Below are positions 45,801-54,042 of a DNA stretch of 64,000 nucleotides, piece by piece. Every line of letters starts with the position of its first letter. Positions within the stretch are counted from its first letter, which is position 1. This DNA is from Ferruginibacter sp. (GTDB lineage Bacteria; Bacteroidota; Bacteroidia; Chitinophagales; Chitinophagaceae), in contig JAOQAK010000071.1 of assembly GCA_025963635.1 (NCBI GenBank), positions 1-64,000 of the forward strand, in the 5' to 3' direction. The notes beneath the pieces are model-generated. The model did not search any database. It saw only the letters and a list, made by a program, of their open reading frames with translations, and had not been told where the DNA came from. A program made the position numbers and the translations under genes.

Positions 45801-46012
45801 CTGAACTGGATAAATTTTCTTCCATCAAACCTTTGCAGCCCGTTTGCTGTACCCACCCATATAAAACCTTTTTCATCCTGGTAAATGCTATTGACCACGT
45901 TGCTGGAAAGGCCAATCCCATCGTCAGTTGTAAAACGGTTGAAAGTAAAACTCTGCGCAACGCCAGCGCCGCAAAAGAACAATGAAAGAATTATAAAGAA
46001 AGTGATTCTCAT
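42893..46012 (-). CDS. two-component sensor histidine kinase with seven-bladed propeller and Y_Y_Y domain
   Basis: A 1039-residue membrane kinase. A signal peptide (1-19) leads to a periplasmic sensor built from propeller repeats with motifs such as IWVGTANGLQRFDG, GEVWIGCNGGIL and MWFGTQAGRLIKY (about 20-700). A Y_Y_Y domain (about 705-785), one membrane helix (about 787-807), a HisKA_3 dimerisation domain with phospho-His835 (RDLHDDMGSTL) and a HATPase domain (NNAAKYS, GIGF, GLGNM) follow. There is no receiver domain, so it is not a hybrid. A -7 box lies 10 bases before its ATG. The likely partner is the response regulator 40876-41508. Confidence 0.93.
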   Translation of the reverse strand: MRITFFIILSLFFCGAGVAQSFTFNRFTTDDGIGLSSNVVNSIYQDEKGFIWVGTANGLQRFDGRKFIQFSSFKPGSDAMPDSRLFQIIPLDSGKLFLAYNSIREFGIFNPANFSYKKILLKTSQEIPPRAEFFAWKDFSGQLYLNVIGYDILKFNKNERTFEDNHPFPLPSGWKNTLFGIYEDSIKKQVWICTDSGLCIYDRGSNQMWTKKNNPQHLPVLKNDQIQKNISEIYIDRKRRIWIFGWPEGVAGKQYKYCLDSTGSKYLTKDTSGLNTGPLGYTVYSHFYETRNANLWVYGMGALFNYNQSLQRFQFHKSGSGNDNININYEEVYQVIEDKDGGIWIATDQGLYFTSLGNNAYSVINLMFDNKKSSTYITDILEMPNGDLWFTSWGIGVRTMSKNFEKKDNFVYSPAPPANWSQVAKSNTRNTWCMCRQNATGEVWIGCNGGILLVHDPVKRTTRYLSPAEFNNSTIRYITEDKEGQMWFGTQAGRLIKYNDGRFTVMQDIGSTIYKVFIDRQGWIWLSTHEKGFYAINPVDGKMIQRYTVNNGSNSLYSNTGNDIEQLNDSIIVLGAGVLNFINKRTQAVKLVTYANGLPSNTVARLRMDESGFLWIITSNGLCRYNPNNHRITPYGRKDGIILGELAGNADLKLSNGYMMFAGSNAMIMFHPAVYSTNQSPPPVTITDFKIFNQFLPIDSLLQGGVIQLKNDQNSFSIFFASLSYLQRDRLTYYYKMEGLDKDWVQADKSSYVNYSLLPPGKYTFRIYCENIEGQRPNSITEIKILIKPFFWRTRWFISTLLFFIALIIYALHDLRVKRLMEVEKLRNRVARDLHDDMGSTLSTINILSAMAKSKMSSDAVRTSEYLTKITDNSQRMMDAMDDIVWSIKPSNDSMQKIIARMREFATNVLEPKEIELDFTAEDLVYDVKLNMEARRDFFLVFKEAVNNAAKYSKATKVEMTIAVDNKKLVLVVKDDGIGFDVAKADSGNGLGNMQKRADAMNGKVVIYSKARNGTKVTVTIPLNAPQSNSKRQANGGAV

Positions 46013-46634
46013 ATATGCTATACAAATCTAATAATTGCGCTGATTAAATGATCATCTGAACTGGTGCGATAAAAAGTCCCGGCAAATGAACCAGGACTCA
46101 TCAATTTCACGATTTGAGAAGGATAGAAGTCTTGCTTTGAACTTCTATTAATAAATATAGCTCTTCACCGGTTTTCCGTCGGCTATTTATTTTTGATCTT
46201 ACCACTTTCGCTAACCTGTACTTATTGCCTACAACCAAAGAATTTCTGATCAGGCAAAAATATTGGAATACCAGGATCCCCTCAATCACATAAACGGGTG
46301 AATTGTTTAAACGATTAGATGAATTGTATTCCGGCAGCAATTCATCACTACCGCCTTGGCAACTTCGAATAAGTTTTCATTCTTACGCCAGATATCACCC
46401 CTTCAGGAAATACATATTTATGTGGTAGCCATTTGTAGTAGTAAGCATGCCAATGATGGATAAGTGGTTCTATACAAGGATGAACCGCAACTTGCAAAAA
46501 GCGCTCATCAGTGGGCAATCATTCCGCCGATATTTTCACATGCTCATGCGGTTGCAATGCGATATTTTCTGAAGCAAATTTGTGTTATAAAGAAAATGAT
46601 AACCCGTTGCAACCGCAACACAAACTAAAATAAC
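46013..46634. other. intergenic region between kinase and head-GIN genes
   Basis: A 622-base divergent gap. It holds the kinase -7 box at 46023-46030 and presumably the head-GIN promoter. No RNA, repeat or convincing gene recognised. Confidence 0.45.
46023..46030 (-). promoter_or_regulatory. -7 box (TAGATTTG) of the propeller histidine kinase
   Basis: Exact TAnnTTTG on the reverse strand, 10 bases before the kinase ATG. Confidence 0.5.
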
Positions 46635-47141
46635 ATGAAAAAAATAATCGCAATGGCAGTGGCAATATTACTTACTGCGTGCATCACCGTTTTTGCAACA
46701 GGCAAAAAACCCGGAGCTACTCCACCTAAAAAAGTTGATTACCAAATATCGTTCAACAGAATAGTGGTGGCCGATGACATCGATCTGCAGCTAATAGAAA
46801 GCAACGACAAGTTCATTGAAATTACCGGCGACAATGCAGCTATAGAAAAGGTAGACTGGAAGATCAGTAAAAATGTTTTGTATATCAAGAGCAAAAAAGA
46901 ATCCCTGAAAGACAAGGTGACGGTAACGGTAAATGTAAACCAGTTGAAGGAGCTCATGATAAAGGGAAAATCCGTTATCAATTCACAGGGAGCGCTTCTT
47001 TCACCAAGCCTGCACGTGTACATGACGGATGACTCGTATGTCGCCATCAAAAGTGCCGGCCAAATCAGGATAATGAACAGTAGCGATACGCAGCTTGATG
47101 TAAGGAGGATAGTTGGCGACGTGCAGTTTGCAATAAAATAA
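46635..47141 (+). CDS. head-GIN domain secreted protein
   Basis: A 168-residue exported protein. A signal peptide (1-22) precedes a putative auto-transporter adhesin head-GIN domain (DUF2807). The domain is recognisable from FNRIVVADDIDLQLIES, then ITGDNAAIEKVDWKISKNVL, then the NVNQLKELMIKG strand. Such proteins are envelope-located in Bacteroidota, with unclear function. It is short for the family and probably has a single GIN domain. A hairpin follows the stop. Confidence 0.8.
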   Translation: MKKIIAMAVAILLTACITVFATGKKPGATPPKKVDYQISFNRIVVADDIDLQLIESNDKFIEITGDNAAIEKVDWKISKNVLYIKSKKESLKDKVTVTVNVNQLKELMIKGKSVINSQGALLSPSLHVYMTDDSYVAIKSAGQIRIMNSSDTQLDVRRIVGDVQFAIK

Positions 47142-47144
47142 ATA

Positions 47145-47207
47145 CAGTTTGGGGGTTTAGAAGTAAGGTCATGCAGCGATGTATGACCTCTGCTTACTTC
47201 CAAACTG
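47145..47207 (+). terminator. hairpin after the head-GIN gene
   Basis: CAGTTTGG (47145) pairs with CCAAACTG (47200), and inner blocks GAAGTAA/TTACTTC and GGTCAT/ATGACC pair too. It begins three bases after the stop. A long stem-loop, probably a terminator, without an obvious T run. Confidence 0.55.
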
Positions 47208-47506
47208 AAAGAACTCCGAAAAACAAACCACCACTTATGTTGGCCGTTTTACTATTCATACGACCAATTGTGCATTCCACACATTAGGCTTTGTGTCAAA
47301 AGATTTGAACCCATAAATTTGTTAAACCTTTTGACAAATGAATGGTCAATAGATTAGGCGAGGCAAATAAAATGGATTTTCTGAAGATGGTAAAAGTTAT
47401 CCAAAAATTAAGGATCGTTTTTAGCAATCTATTACTCCAAATGCAGTATGTGAATAAACCGGGAATTAAAAAAGGCAATCAATTAAAGTAAATTAAAAAC
47501 ACGATA

Positions 47507-47611
47507 ATGGAAAAGAAACTGCTAAGCTTTATGGACTATTTTTTCACCGTTCTTTTATATCTCTCCGGGGAAGACGCTTCGGACAAAGCCCCGATCAATC
47601 ATATTCTTTAG
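47507..47611 (+). CDS. possible 34-residue small protein
   Basis: Reads MEKKLLSFMDYFFTVLLY and continues to a TAG at 47609, with a hydrophobic middle and charged ends like a one-helix membrane peptide. An A-rich stretch, ending about six bases before the ATG, could be a ribosome site. I cannot assign it to a family; it may be a chance frame. Confidence 0.2.
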   Translation: MEKKLLSFMDYFFTVLLYLSGEDASDKAPINHIL

Positions 47612-47709
47612 TCAGCTACCCGTTTCTTCTTAAAAGAAAAGGACCTTGTACCTTTTACTTGTTGCAGGCGAGGTTCAGCAAAGACTAATTGAAATTGGAC
47701 AACAATCTA

Positions 47710-47744
47710 AAAAAATAGCCCCGATTGGTTCGGGGCTATTTTTT
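47710..47744. terminator. bidirectional terminator before gyrB stop
   Basis: AAAAAATAGCCCCG, a 7-base loop and CGGGGCTATTTTTT form a perfect 14-bp stem with A and T tracts on both sides. It is 30 bases after the gyrB stop on the reverse strand. Confidence 0.85.
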
Positions 47745-47773
47745 ATATACAGTTTGCACTTTCCATGCTGATA

Positions 47774-49753
47774 TTATACATCGATTTTCGCATATTTTGC
47801 GTGCGTTTCAATAAATTCTCTTCTCGGCGGTACTTCATCGCCCATTAACATACTAAAAACGAGATCTGCTTCAGCAGCACTTTGGATGGTAACCTGTTTT
47901 AAAGTGCGGGTTGCAGGGTTCATAGTGGTCTCCCACAATTGTTCAGCATTCATTTCACCCAAACCTTTGTAACGCTGTGTAGTTACGCTATCGTCTTTTC
48001 CCTGTCCAAACTTTGCAATAAGGCCCTTCCGTTCTTCGTCGGTCCATGCATAATCCTGGTCTTTTCCCTTTTTTACGAGGTACAAAGGCGGCTGGGCAAT
48101 AAAAACGTAGCCCTGCTCTACCAGTTCTTTCATATACCTGAAAATGAATGTTAATATTAAAGTAGCAATATGACTTCCATCCACATCGGCATCGGTCATT
48201 ATAATTAACTTATGATACCTGAGCTTAGACAGGTCCAGTGCTTTCGGATCTTCAGGAGTGCCAATCTTTACACCTAAAGCCGTAAACATGTTCCTGATTT
48301 CTTCATTATCATATATCTTATGCTCCATTGCTTTTTCCACATTCAAAATCTTACCTCTCAATGGAAGAATTGCCTGGTAGCTTCTGTCGCGGCCTTGTTT
48401 GGCAGTACCACCTGCAGAATCCCCTTCCACCAGGTATAACTCACAACGGTTTGGATCTTTGTCGCTGCAATCGGCTAATTTGCCCGGCAATCCGCCACCG
48501 GTGAGCACACTTTTGCGCTGCACCATTTCTCGTGCCCGTTTGGCCGCCGCCCTTGCCTGTGCCGCAAGTATAACTTTCTGTATAATCGTTTTGGCATCTT
48601 TAGGGTTTTCCTCTAGGTAAGCATTTAATACGCGGCTCAGCGTGCTGTCTACCACACCCATTACCTCATTGTTCCCCAACTTTGTCTTTGTTTGGCCTTC
48701 AAATTGAGGCTCTGGCACTTTAACCGAAATAATCGCACTCAGCCCTTCCCTGAAATCATCGCCTTCTATATCTACTTTGGCTTTTTCAAACATGCCTTCT
48801 CTTTCGCCGTAACTCTTAAATACCCTGGTGATAGAACGGCGAAAACCGGCCACATGTGTTCCCCCTTCAATGGTATTGATATTGTTTACATAGCTGAAAA
48901 GGTGCTCCTGGTAACCGGTGTTATAAATCATTGCTACTTCAACAGTCACATTACTTGAAGGATCGTAACCGTCGCAATAAATCACGGTTGGTAATAATGG
49001 GTTCCGGTTAGCATTTTTATCGAGCATTTCAACAAACTCCACAATTCCGCCTTCACTGTAAAACGTTTTGGAATAAGTTTTACCCTGCTCATCCACTTCC
49101 CTCAAATCGCGGATTACAATGCTTAATTTCCTGTTTAGAAATGCGAGTTCCCGCAAACGCCCTTCCAATATCTCCCTGTTATAAATGCCTGAAGTGAAAA
49201 TTGTAAGATCTGGCCAGAACTGTACCGTGGTACCATGTTCATCAGAAACACCCGTTTGTCTTACCGGGTACTTTGGAACCCCCTTGGAATATTCCTGTTC
49301 AAAAGAATTTCCATCGCGGTTGACTGTAACGATCAGCTTACTGCTCAATGCATTTACACAACTTACGCCCACACCATGCAACCCACCGGAAACTTTATAA
49401 GAATCTTTATCAAATTTTCCTCCCGCATGTAAAACGGTCATTACCACTTCGAGGGCGCTTCGGTTTTCCTTTGTATGTAGACCGGTTGGAATACCACGCC
49501 CATCATCTGCAACGGTAATGGAATTATCTTCGTTAATAGTAACCAGGATATTTTTGCAATAACCTGCGAGGGCTTCATCAATGGAATTGTCAACTACTTC
49601 ATAAACAAGATGGTGTAATCCCTTAACACCGATATCACCAATATACATGGCCGGACGCTTACGAACAGCTTCCAAACCTTCTAAAACCTGGATACTATCA
49701 GCTCCATAACCATTAATGTCGGGTAATACTGCTTCTTCAATTTCTGTGCTCAT
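47774..49753 (-). CDS. gyrB: DNA gyrase subunit B
   Basis: A 659-residue gyrase ATPase subunit that introduces negative supercoils together with GyrA. The GHKL ATPase domain (EVVDNSIDEALAG, DDGRGIPTG, GGLHGVG) is followed by the transducer and TOPRIM domain (EGDSAGGTAKQGRDR, MTDADVDGSHI) and a GyrB tail (KGLGEMNAEQLWETTM). The length is typical of Bacteroidota GyrB, without the large enterobacterial insert. A -7 box lies 44 bases before the ATG. Confidence 0.97.
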   Translation of the reverse strand: MSTEIEEAVLPDINGYGADSIQVLEGLEAVRKRPAMYIGDIGVKGLHHLVYEVVDNSIDEALAGYCKNILVTINEDNSITVADDGRGIPTGLHTKENRSALEVVMTVLHAGGKFDKDSYKVSGGLHGVGVSCVNALSSKLIVTVNRDGNSFEQEYSKGVPKYPVRQTGVSDEHGTTVQFWPDLTIFTSGIYNREILEGRLRELAFLNRKLSIVIRDLREVDEQGKTYSKTFYSEGGIVEFVEMLDKNANRNPLLPTVIYCDGYDPSSNVTVEVAMIYNTGYQEHLFSYVNNINTIEGGTHVAGFRRSITRVFKSYGEREGMFEKAKVDIEGDDFREGLSAIISVKVPEPQFEGQTKTKLGNNEVMGVVDSTLSRVLNAYLEENPKDAKTIIQKVILAAQARAAAKRAREMVQRKSVLTGGGLPGKLADCSDKDPNRCELYLVEGDSAGGTAKQGRDRSYQAILPLRGKILNVEKAMEHKIYDNEEIRNMFTALGVKIGTPEDPKALDLSKLRYHKLIIMTDADVDGSHIATLILTFIFRYMKELVEQGYVFIAQPPLYLVKKGKDQDYAWTDEERKGLIAKFGQGKDDSVTTQRYKGLGEMNAEQLWETTMNPATRTLKQVTIQSAAEADLVFSMLMGDEVPPRREFIETHAKYAKIDV

Positions 49754-49797
49754 ATTTGGACGAATTCACTTTAAAATTTTCAAATTTGATATTCGTG

Positions 49798-49805
49798 CAA
49801 AGATA
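49798..49805 (-). promoter_or_regulatory. gyrB: gyrB promoter -7 box (TATCTTTG)
   Basis: Exact TAnnTTTG on the reverse strand; the transcript would have a leader of about 40 bases. Confidence 0.55.
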
Positions 49806-50129
49806 AGGAAAATCAAGGGTTTAAGGTAATAAAAGAAGCATGTGGAAGTATAATTTCCACCCAAGATTTCCACAGAAATTCCAGCAGTAAATCCTTCAAA
49901 GGCAGTGCAATTATTCACCTGCCGGGGTTATTTACCCAGTCCGGTGCCAAATCATATTTATCCTTTTTGAAATGAATATTTCCGCATTTTGCAAACTATT
50001 CATCATTCATAAGATTATATTTATTTCTATTAGAGCGCAATTGCTTCTCAGCTCGTCATCAAATCGTCATAATAAAACGCTTTTATATTCGTTCGTAGCC
50101 CAGAGGCATGGTTAATTAAGCGTTTACTG

Positions 50130-50137
50130 TATATTTG
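50130..50137 (+). promoter_or_regulatory. -7 box (TATATTTG) of the AraC regulator gene
   Basis: Exact TAnnTTTG, 15 bases before ATG 50153. It supports the shorter start over the TTG-type frame from 50135. Confidence 0.55.
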
Positions 50138-50152
50138 CATCGAAGTTTATCA

Positions 50153-51088
50153 ATGGATCAATCAATTAACATATTACAGATTGCCCAAAAACAACCGTTC
50201 ATGTATGATGAACTGGACGTTTTGCAGGATATTGAGCGCTCTGTACCAGGGTCGGTGCAATATTCCATTAAACGCTATAAAAAACATCTGCAGTGGAGTT
50301 TTGAAGATACCGGCATGCTGGTGTACAATTTTGAAAAAAACAACCCGGAAGCTAATTACCTGGAGCTGAAATTTTGTATCACCGGCAATGTATATTGCCG
50401 GTCGAAGCTGGTTGAATGTGATTATTGTAAATTCAACGCTTCCAAAAATTGCGCGGAAAAAATAGACAGTGTGGATGTGTTAAGTTTTAGTTTTCGGCCA
50501 TCCTATCTTACACAATTTGTAAAAGGTAAAAAGCAATTGGATATTTCGGATGAAGTATTGTCGTTTTCGCATACCGCTTCATTTTCAAAATTGCTACCGC
50601 TGTGTAACAAAACCAGGAAGGCCATTGAATCGCTCCTGAACCATCCCTATAGTGATACGCTGGAAAATATTTTTGTGAATGCTCAAACACAGATCCTGCT
50701 CCTTTACAGTATGGATTGTATGCTAGGCATCAAAGAGGAAGTGTTTACCTGTAAATTTTTGGCCAATGCCGATGATCGCGAAAAGATCTCCAGGGCAAGG
50801 GAAGTGTTACTTCAGCATATCGGCGAACCATTAACCATCAAAGAGCTAAGCCGTAAAGTAGCCATCAACGAGTGCTACTTGAAAAAAGGTTTTAAAGAAA
50901 TGTTCGGCACCACTATTTTTGATTTTTATCAAAGCCAGCGCATGGAACACGCCAAATACCTCCTCTACGAAAAAGGCCTTAGCGTAACAGAAGTTTCTCT
51001 TCTGCTGGGCTATTCTTCCATCTCCCATTTTAGCACCGCCTTTAAAAAGCATACGGGCATAAAGCCTTGCGAATTGCTGCTACGATAA
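50153..51088 (+). CDS. AraC-family transcriptional regulator with N-terminal cysteine cluster
   Basis: A 311-residue regulator. A C-terminal AraC domain (about 210-311) contains both helix-turn-helix units (IKELSRKVAINECYLKKGF and VTEVSLLLGYSSISHFSTAF). The N-terminal sensor part holds Cys75, Cys82, Cys89, Cys92 and Cys100, spaced like a metal or Fe-S site (YCRSKLVECDYCKFNASKNC). Such regulators in Bacteroidota often sit beside TonB siderophore receptors (from memory). The receptor gene follows 194 bases downstream on the same strand, so it is the obvious target. The iron-sensing role of the cysteines is inference. Confidence 0.9.
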   Translation: MDQSINILQIAQKQPFMYDELDVLQDIERSVPGSVQYSIKRYKKHLQWSFEDTGMLVYNFEKNNPEANYLELKFCITGNVYCRSKLVECDYCKFNASKNCAEKIDSVDVLSFSFRPSYLTQFVKGKKQLDISDEVLSFSHTASFSKLLPLCNKTRKAIESLLNHPYSDTLENIFVNAQTQILLLYSMDCMLGIKEEVFTCKFLANADDREKISRAREVLLQHIGEPLTIKELSRKVAINECYLKKGFKEMFGTTIFDFYQSQRMEHAKYLLYEKGLSVTEVSLLLGYSSISHFSTAFKKHTGIKPCELLLR

Positions 51089-51282
51089 TTTACCCGGTTA
51101 GTTATATTAATGAATGTTGCACCACCGGCAACCAGGGAATATTCGAAGTCTCAACAGCGATCGACTCCATTCGTTCCGTTTTGCGTAAACCGTTTTCCCT
51201 TATCCGTAACTCCTTGTACAATAGATAAGTTTCCTTTGCACCTTTAAGAAACAGGAATTTTCAAAAAGTCTCCCAAAAAATT

Positions 51283-53658
51283 ATGTGTAAAAGATCATTA
51301 CTAACTGCAGTTGTATTATTTATAGCATTTGTGGCACAAAGCCAAAGCAATATCACCGGAAAAATTGTAACAAAAGATGGCTCCCCTGCTGCAAACGTAA
51401 ATGTTGAAGTAAAGGAATTAAGAAAATTTAGTATTAGTAACGAGGATGGGCGCTTTACCATCAGAAGTGTTAGCGATGGCATCTACCATATTGTTGTTTC
51501 ATTCACGGGCTTGCTTACACAACAACAGGAAATTTCCGTACAGCAGAATAAAACCACAGAAGTAAGTTTTGTACTGCAGGAAAATGCGAGCCAGTTGGAA
51601 GAAGTTATCGTGAATTCAAGAAAAGGCCTTAATAACCAGCCGGTTTCGGCAGGAAAAGTAGCCATTGACCCCATGGACCTTCCACAAAGCGTTACTGTAG
51701 TAGGCCAAACGGTAATTCGCGATCAGCAGGCCCAGCGGCTGAGTGATGTAATTAAGAATGTAAATGGCGTTTACCTTTCAGACGCCAGGGGCAGTACTTC
51801 GGAAAGATTCTTTGCAAGAGGTTATAATTTGGGCAGCTATAATTTGTTTAAAAACGGTTACAGGGTAAATTCAGGTACGATGCCGGAAATAAGTTCGCTT
51901 GAAAAAGTTGAAATCCTGAAAGGGAGCGCCGCGATCCTTTATGGAAATGTAGCTCCGGGCGGTATCATCAACATGGTTACAAAACAACCGAAATTTTACA
52001 AAGGCGGAGAAATATCAATGAGAGCGGGCAGTTATGGATTATGGAAACCATCAGTGGATATATATGGACCGTTATCTGCTAACGTAGCATTTCGCCTGAA
52101 CGGTACCTATGAAAAAGCTGAGAGCTACAGGGATAACGTGAAATCTGAAAGATATTATCTTAATCCTTCTTTCCTTTTTAAATTGGGACAACACACAGAA
52201 TTGTTGGTTCAGGGCGATTATCTACATCATGATTTTACACCTGATTTTGGCATCGGATCTATTAATAATACTATCATTCCAACAGTAGGCCGCTCGCACT
52301 TTGTGGGCACGCCATGGCAATACAACAAAGCGGATCAAACCACCGCCACTGTTACTTTAAAACACCAGATCAATACAACCTGGAATATCAACGCAAGCAC
52401 TTCTTATCAAGTGTACAAGAGAGATTATTACTCCATTGAAAGAATTATTGCAGCAGCCAATGGCGATTGGGCACGGCCATTAAATAAAATTCAATCCCAG
52501 GAGGATTATTTTATCGGGAACATCGACCTCGTGGGCAAATTTAAAACAGGTCAGCTGGAGCATACTTTTCTTGCAGGGGTGGATGCGGACAAGTATGTTA
52601 CTACGAGTTACACGTTCAATAACCCGGTTATTTACGACACAATCAACATCCTTGATCTCAATAAATTTGAAGCCCGAACTGATATTCCCGCAGCCTCAAA
52701 AGTTACCGGGTTAAAAACACCTATAAAAAGAATGGGCGCTTATGTGCAGGATCTCATAAGTATTTCATCTAAATTAAAATTGTTGGCAGGAATTCGGTGG
52801 TCGATGCAGGAAGGACAAGCTGCTACTACCCACTATCTGCTGAAAGACAGTATTGCCAAGGGTATCACCACCAAGGCAGATGCATTTTCACCACGTGTCG
52901 GGTTGGTTTACCGGCCGTATGAGAATATCTCCGCTTTTGCCAGTTATGCAAATTCTTTTTCAGTTAACAGTGGCACAGATGTTTTTGGAAATGCCTTGCA
53001 ACCATCGATCATTGATCAATATGAAATCGGAATCAAAAACGAACTGCTGAAGGGAAAACTTTCGATAAACCTGACACTGTACAGAATTATTAATAACAAC
53101 CTGGCACAAACAGCACCCTACGCCGCAGACGGAATTACTCGCAATAATAATACTGCATTGAAAGAGCTGGCAGGGCAAACTACCAGTGATGGTGTCGAAT
53201 TAGATATCAATAGCCAACCAATTAAAGGGCTGAACATCCTCGCGGGATACAGCTTTAATAACATGCGATTCACCAATACTAAAATAGCCAAGGGTAATTA
53301 TATAGAAGGTGAGCGTTTGGTAAATACACCTGCTAATACGGCTAATACAAGCCTCATGTACACTTTCCAAAAAGGTAATTTCAAAGGACTTAAAGTGGGC
53401 GCCGGCGCCTTTCATACGGGAGATCGTTTTGGAGGATATAACAATACACAACAACAGGCGCAAAATTACTCAAGGCTGATCCCCGTTGCAGGTTTTACAA
53501 CCGTGGATATTTCTGCAGGTTACAGCTTTAAAAAAGCCTCGTTAATGGTAAAGGTTTCCAACCTGTTTAATACCTATAATTACCTTGTGCACGAAAATTA
53601 TAGTATCAACCCGATTGCACCGAGGCAGTTTATCAGTACAGTTGCCTTCAGATTTTAA
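51283..53658 (+). CDS. TonB-dependent siderophore receptor
   Basis: A 791-residue outer membrane receptor of the FhuA type. A signal peptide (1-20) and a carboxypeptidase-like regulatory domain (about 22-100, ITGKIVTKDGSPAANV) precede a plug (about 125-235). The plug motifs include LPQSVTVVGQ, LEKVEILKGSAAILYG and PGGIINMVTKQP. A 22-strand barrel ends in Phe (FISTVAFRF), as expected. The ATG follows an A-rich leader. It is regulated presumably by the adjacent AraC protein. The decayed PepSY gene after it suggests a former partner in ferric siderophore reduction. Confidence 0.95.
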   Translation: MCKRSLLTAVVLFIAFVAQSQSNITGKIVTKDGSPAANVNVEVKELRKFSISNEDGRFTIRSVSDGIYHIVVSFTGLLTQQQEISVQQNKTTEVSFVLQENASQLEEVIVNSRKGLNNQPVSAGKVAIDPMDLPQSVTVVGQTVIRDQQAQRLSDVIKNVNGVYLSDARGSTSERFFARGYNLGSYNLFKNGYRVNSGTMPEISSLEKVEILKGSAAILYGNVAPGGIINMVTKQPKFYKGGEISMRAGSYGLWKPSVDIYGPLSANVAFRLNGTYEKAESYRDNVKSERYYLNPSFLFKLGQHTELLVQGDYLHHDFTPDFGIGSINNTIIPTVGRSHFVGTPWQYNKADQTTATVTLKHQINTTWNINASTSYQVYKRDYYSIERIIAAANGDWARPLNKIQSQEDYFIGNIDLVGKFKTGQLEHTFLAGVDADKYVTTSYTFNNPVIYDTINILDLNKFEARTDIPAASKVTGLKTPIKRMGAYVQDLISISSKLKLLAGIRWSMQEGQAATTHYLLKDSIAKGITTKADAFSPRVGLVYRPYENISAFASYANSFSVNSGTDVFGNALQPSIIDQYEIGIKNELLKGKLSINLTLYRIINNNLAQTAPYAADGITRNNNTALKELAGQTTSDGVELDINSQPIKGLNILAGYSFNNMRFTNTKIAKGNYIEGERLVNTPANTANTSLMYTFQKGNFKGLKVGAGAFHTGDRFGGYNNTQQQAQNYSRLIPVAGFTTVDISAGYSFKKASLMVKVSNLFNTYNYLVHENYSINPIAPRQFISTVAFRF

Positions 53659-53674
53659 TCCCGTAAGTATATTT

Positions 53675-53708
53675 ATCAATAAGCCACCTGCACCGGTGGC
53701 TTATTGAT
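53675..53708 (+). terminator. hairpin after the siderophore receptor
   Basis: Perfect 14-base arms ATCAATAAGCCACC and GGTGGCTTATTGAT around a 6-base loop, starting 17 bases after the receptor stop. Termination is inferred; only a weak T-rich tail follows. Confidence 0.65.
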
Positions 53709-53722
53709 TTAAATTAAAAGCA

Positions 53723-54019
53723 TTGAAAATCTTATTCAGAAGAATACATCTTTACCTGGCTTTTGCAACAGGACTTGTAATTATGACCACCTGCTTTACG
53801 GGTGCGTTGCTGGTATTTGAAGAAAATCTGCAACATTTATTTCTGGTTCATAGGGCTTCAATTAATGGAACAGCGTGAAAAATGGTGGGATTGCTAATTT
53901 GTATTGTGGGAGTAATTTTTCCTGCGACAGGAAATACAATGTGGTGGCTTCGGCCGGGCAGAAAAATAAGGATCAAAAAATTAATCCTTTCAAAAATTTA
54001 CCAGATAAAGGCCCGCTGA
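53723..54019 (+). pseudogene. PepSY-associated TM protein, remnant with internal deletion
   Basis: From TTG 53723 the frame reads LKILFRRIHLYLAFATG, then FTGALLVFEENLQHLF, the N-terminus of PepSY_TM iron-uptake membrane proteins. It meets TGA at 53876. In the same frame the sequence resumes as VGLLICIVGVIFPATG and WWLRPGRK, the C-terminal end of that family, stopping at 54017. The several hundred residues between these parts are missing, so the gene has been lost by an internal deletion. It probably served with the adjacent receptor in iron acquisition. Confidence 0.85.
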
Positions 54020-54042
54020 AAATAGCAGGCCTTCGTTTTTTT
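54008..54042 (+). terminator. intrinsic terminator of the PepSY remnant
   Basis: AAGGCC and GGCCTT arms with an inner GCT/AGC pair form a hairpin, followed by CGTTTTTTT. It overlaps the ancestral stop codon. Confidence 0.8.

Larger units (their letters stand above)
47142..47773. other. intergenic region between head-GIN gene and gyrB
   Basis: About 630 bases containing two hairpins (listed) and one 34-codon frame (listed). No other feature was recognised. Confidence 0.45.
49754..50152. other. divergent region between gyrB and the AraC gene
   Basis: 399 bases with the two -7 boxes listed (gyrB and AraC). No repeat or RNA was recognised. Confidence 0.45.

Noticed and set aside
46107..46340. 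Reverse 77-codon frame between kinase and head-GIN genes
   Set aside because: No domain, low-quality composition and no convincing start; treated as chance.
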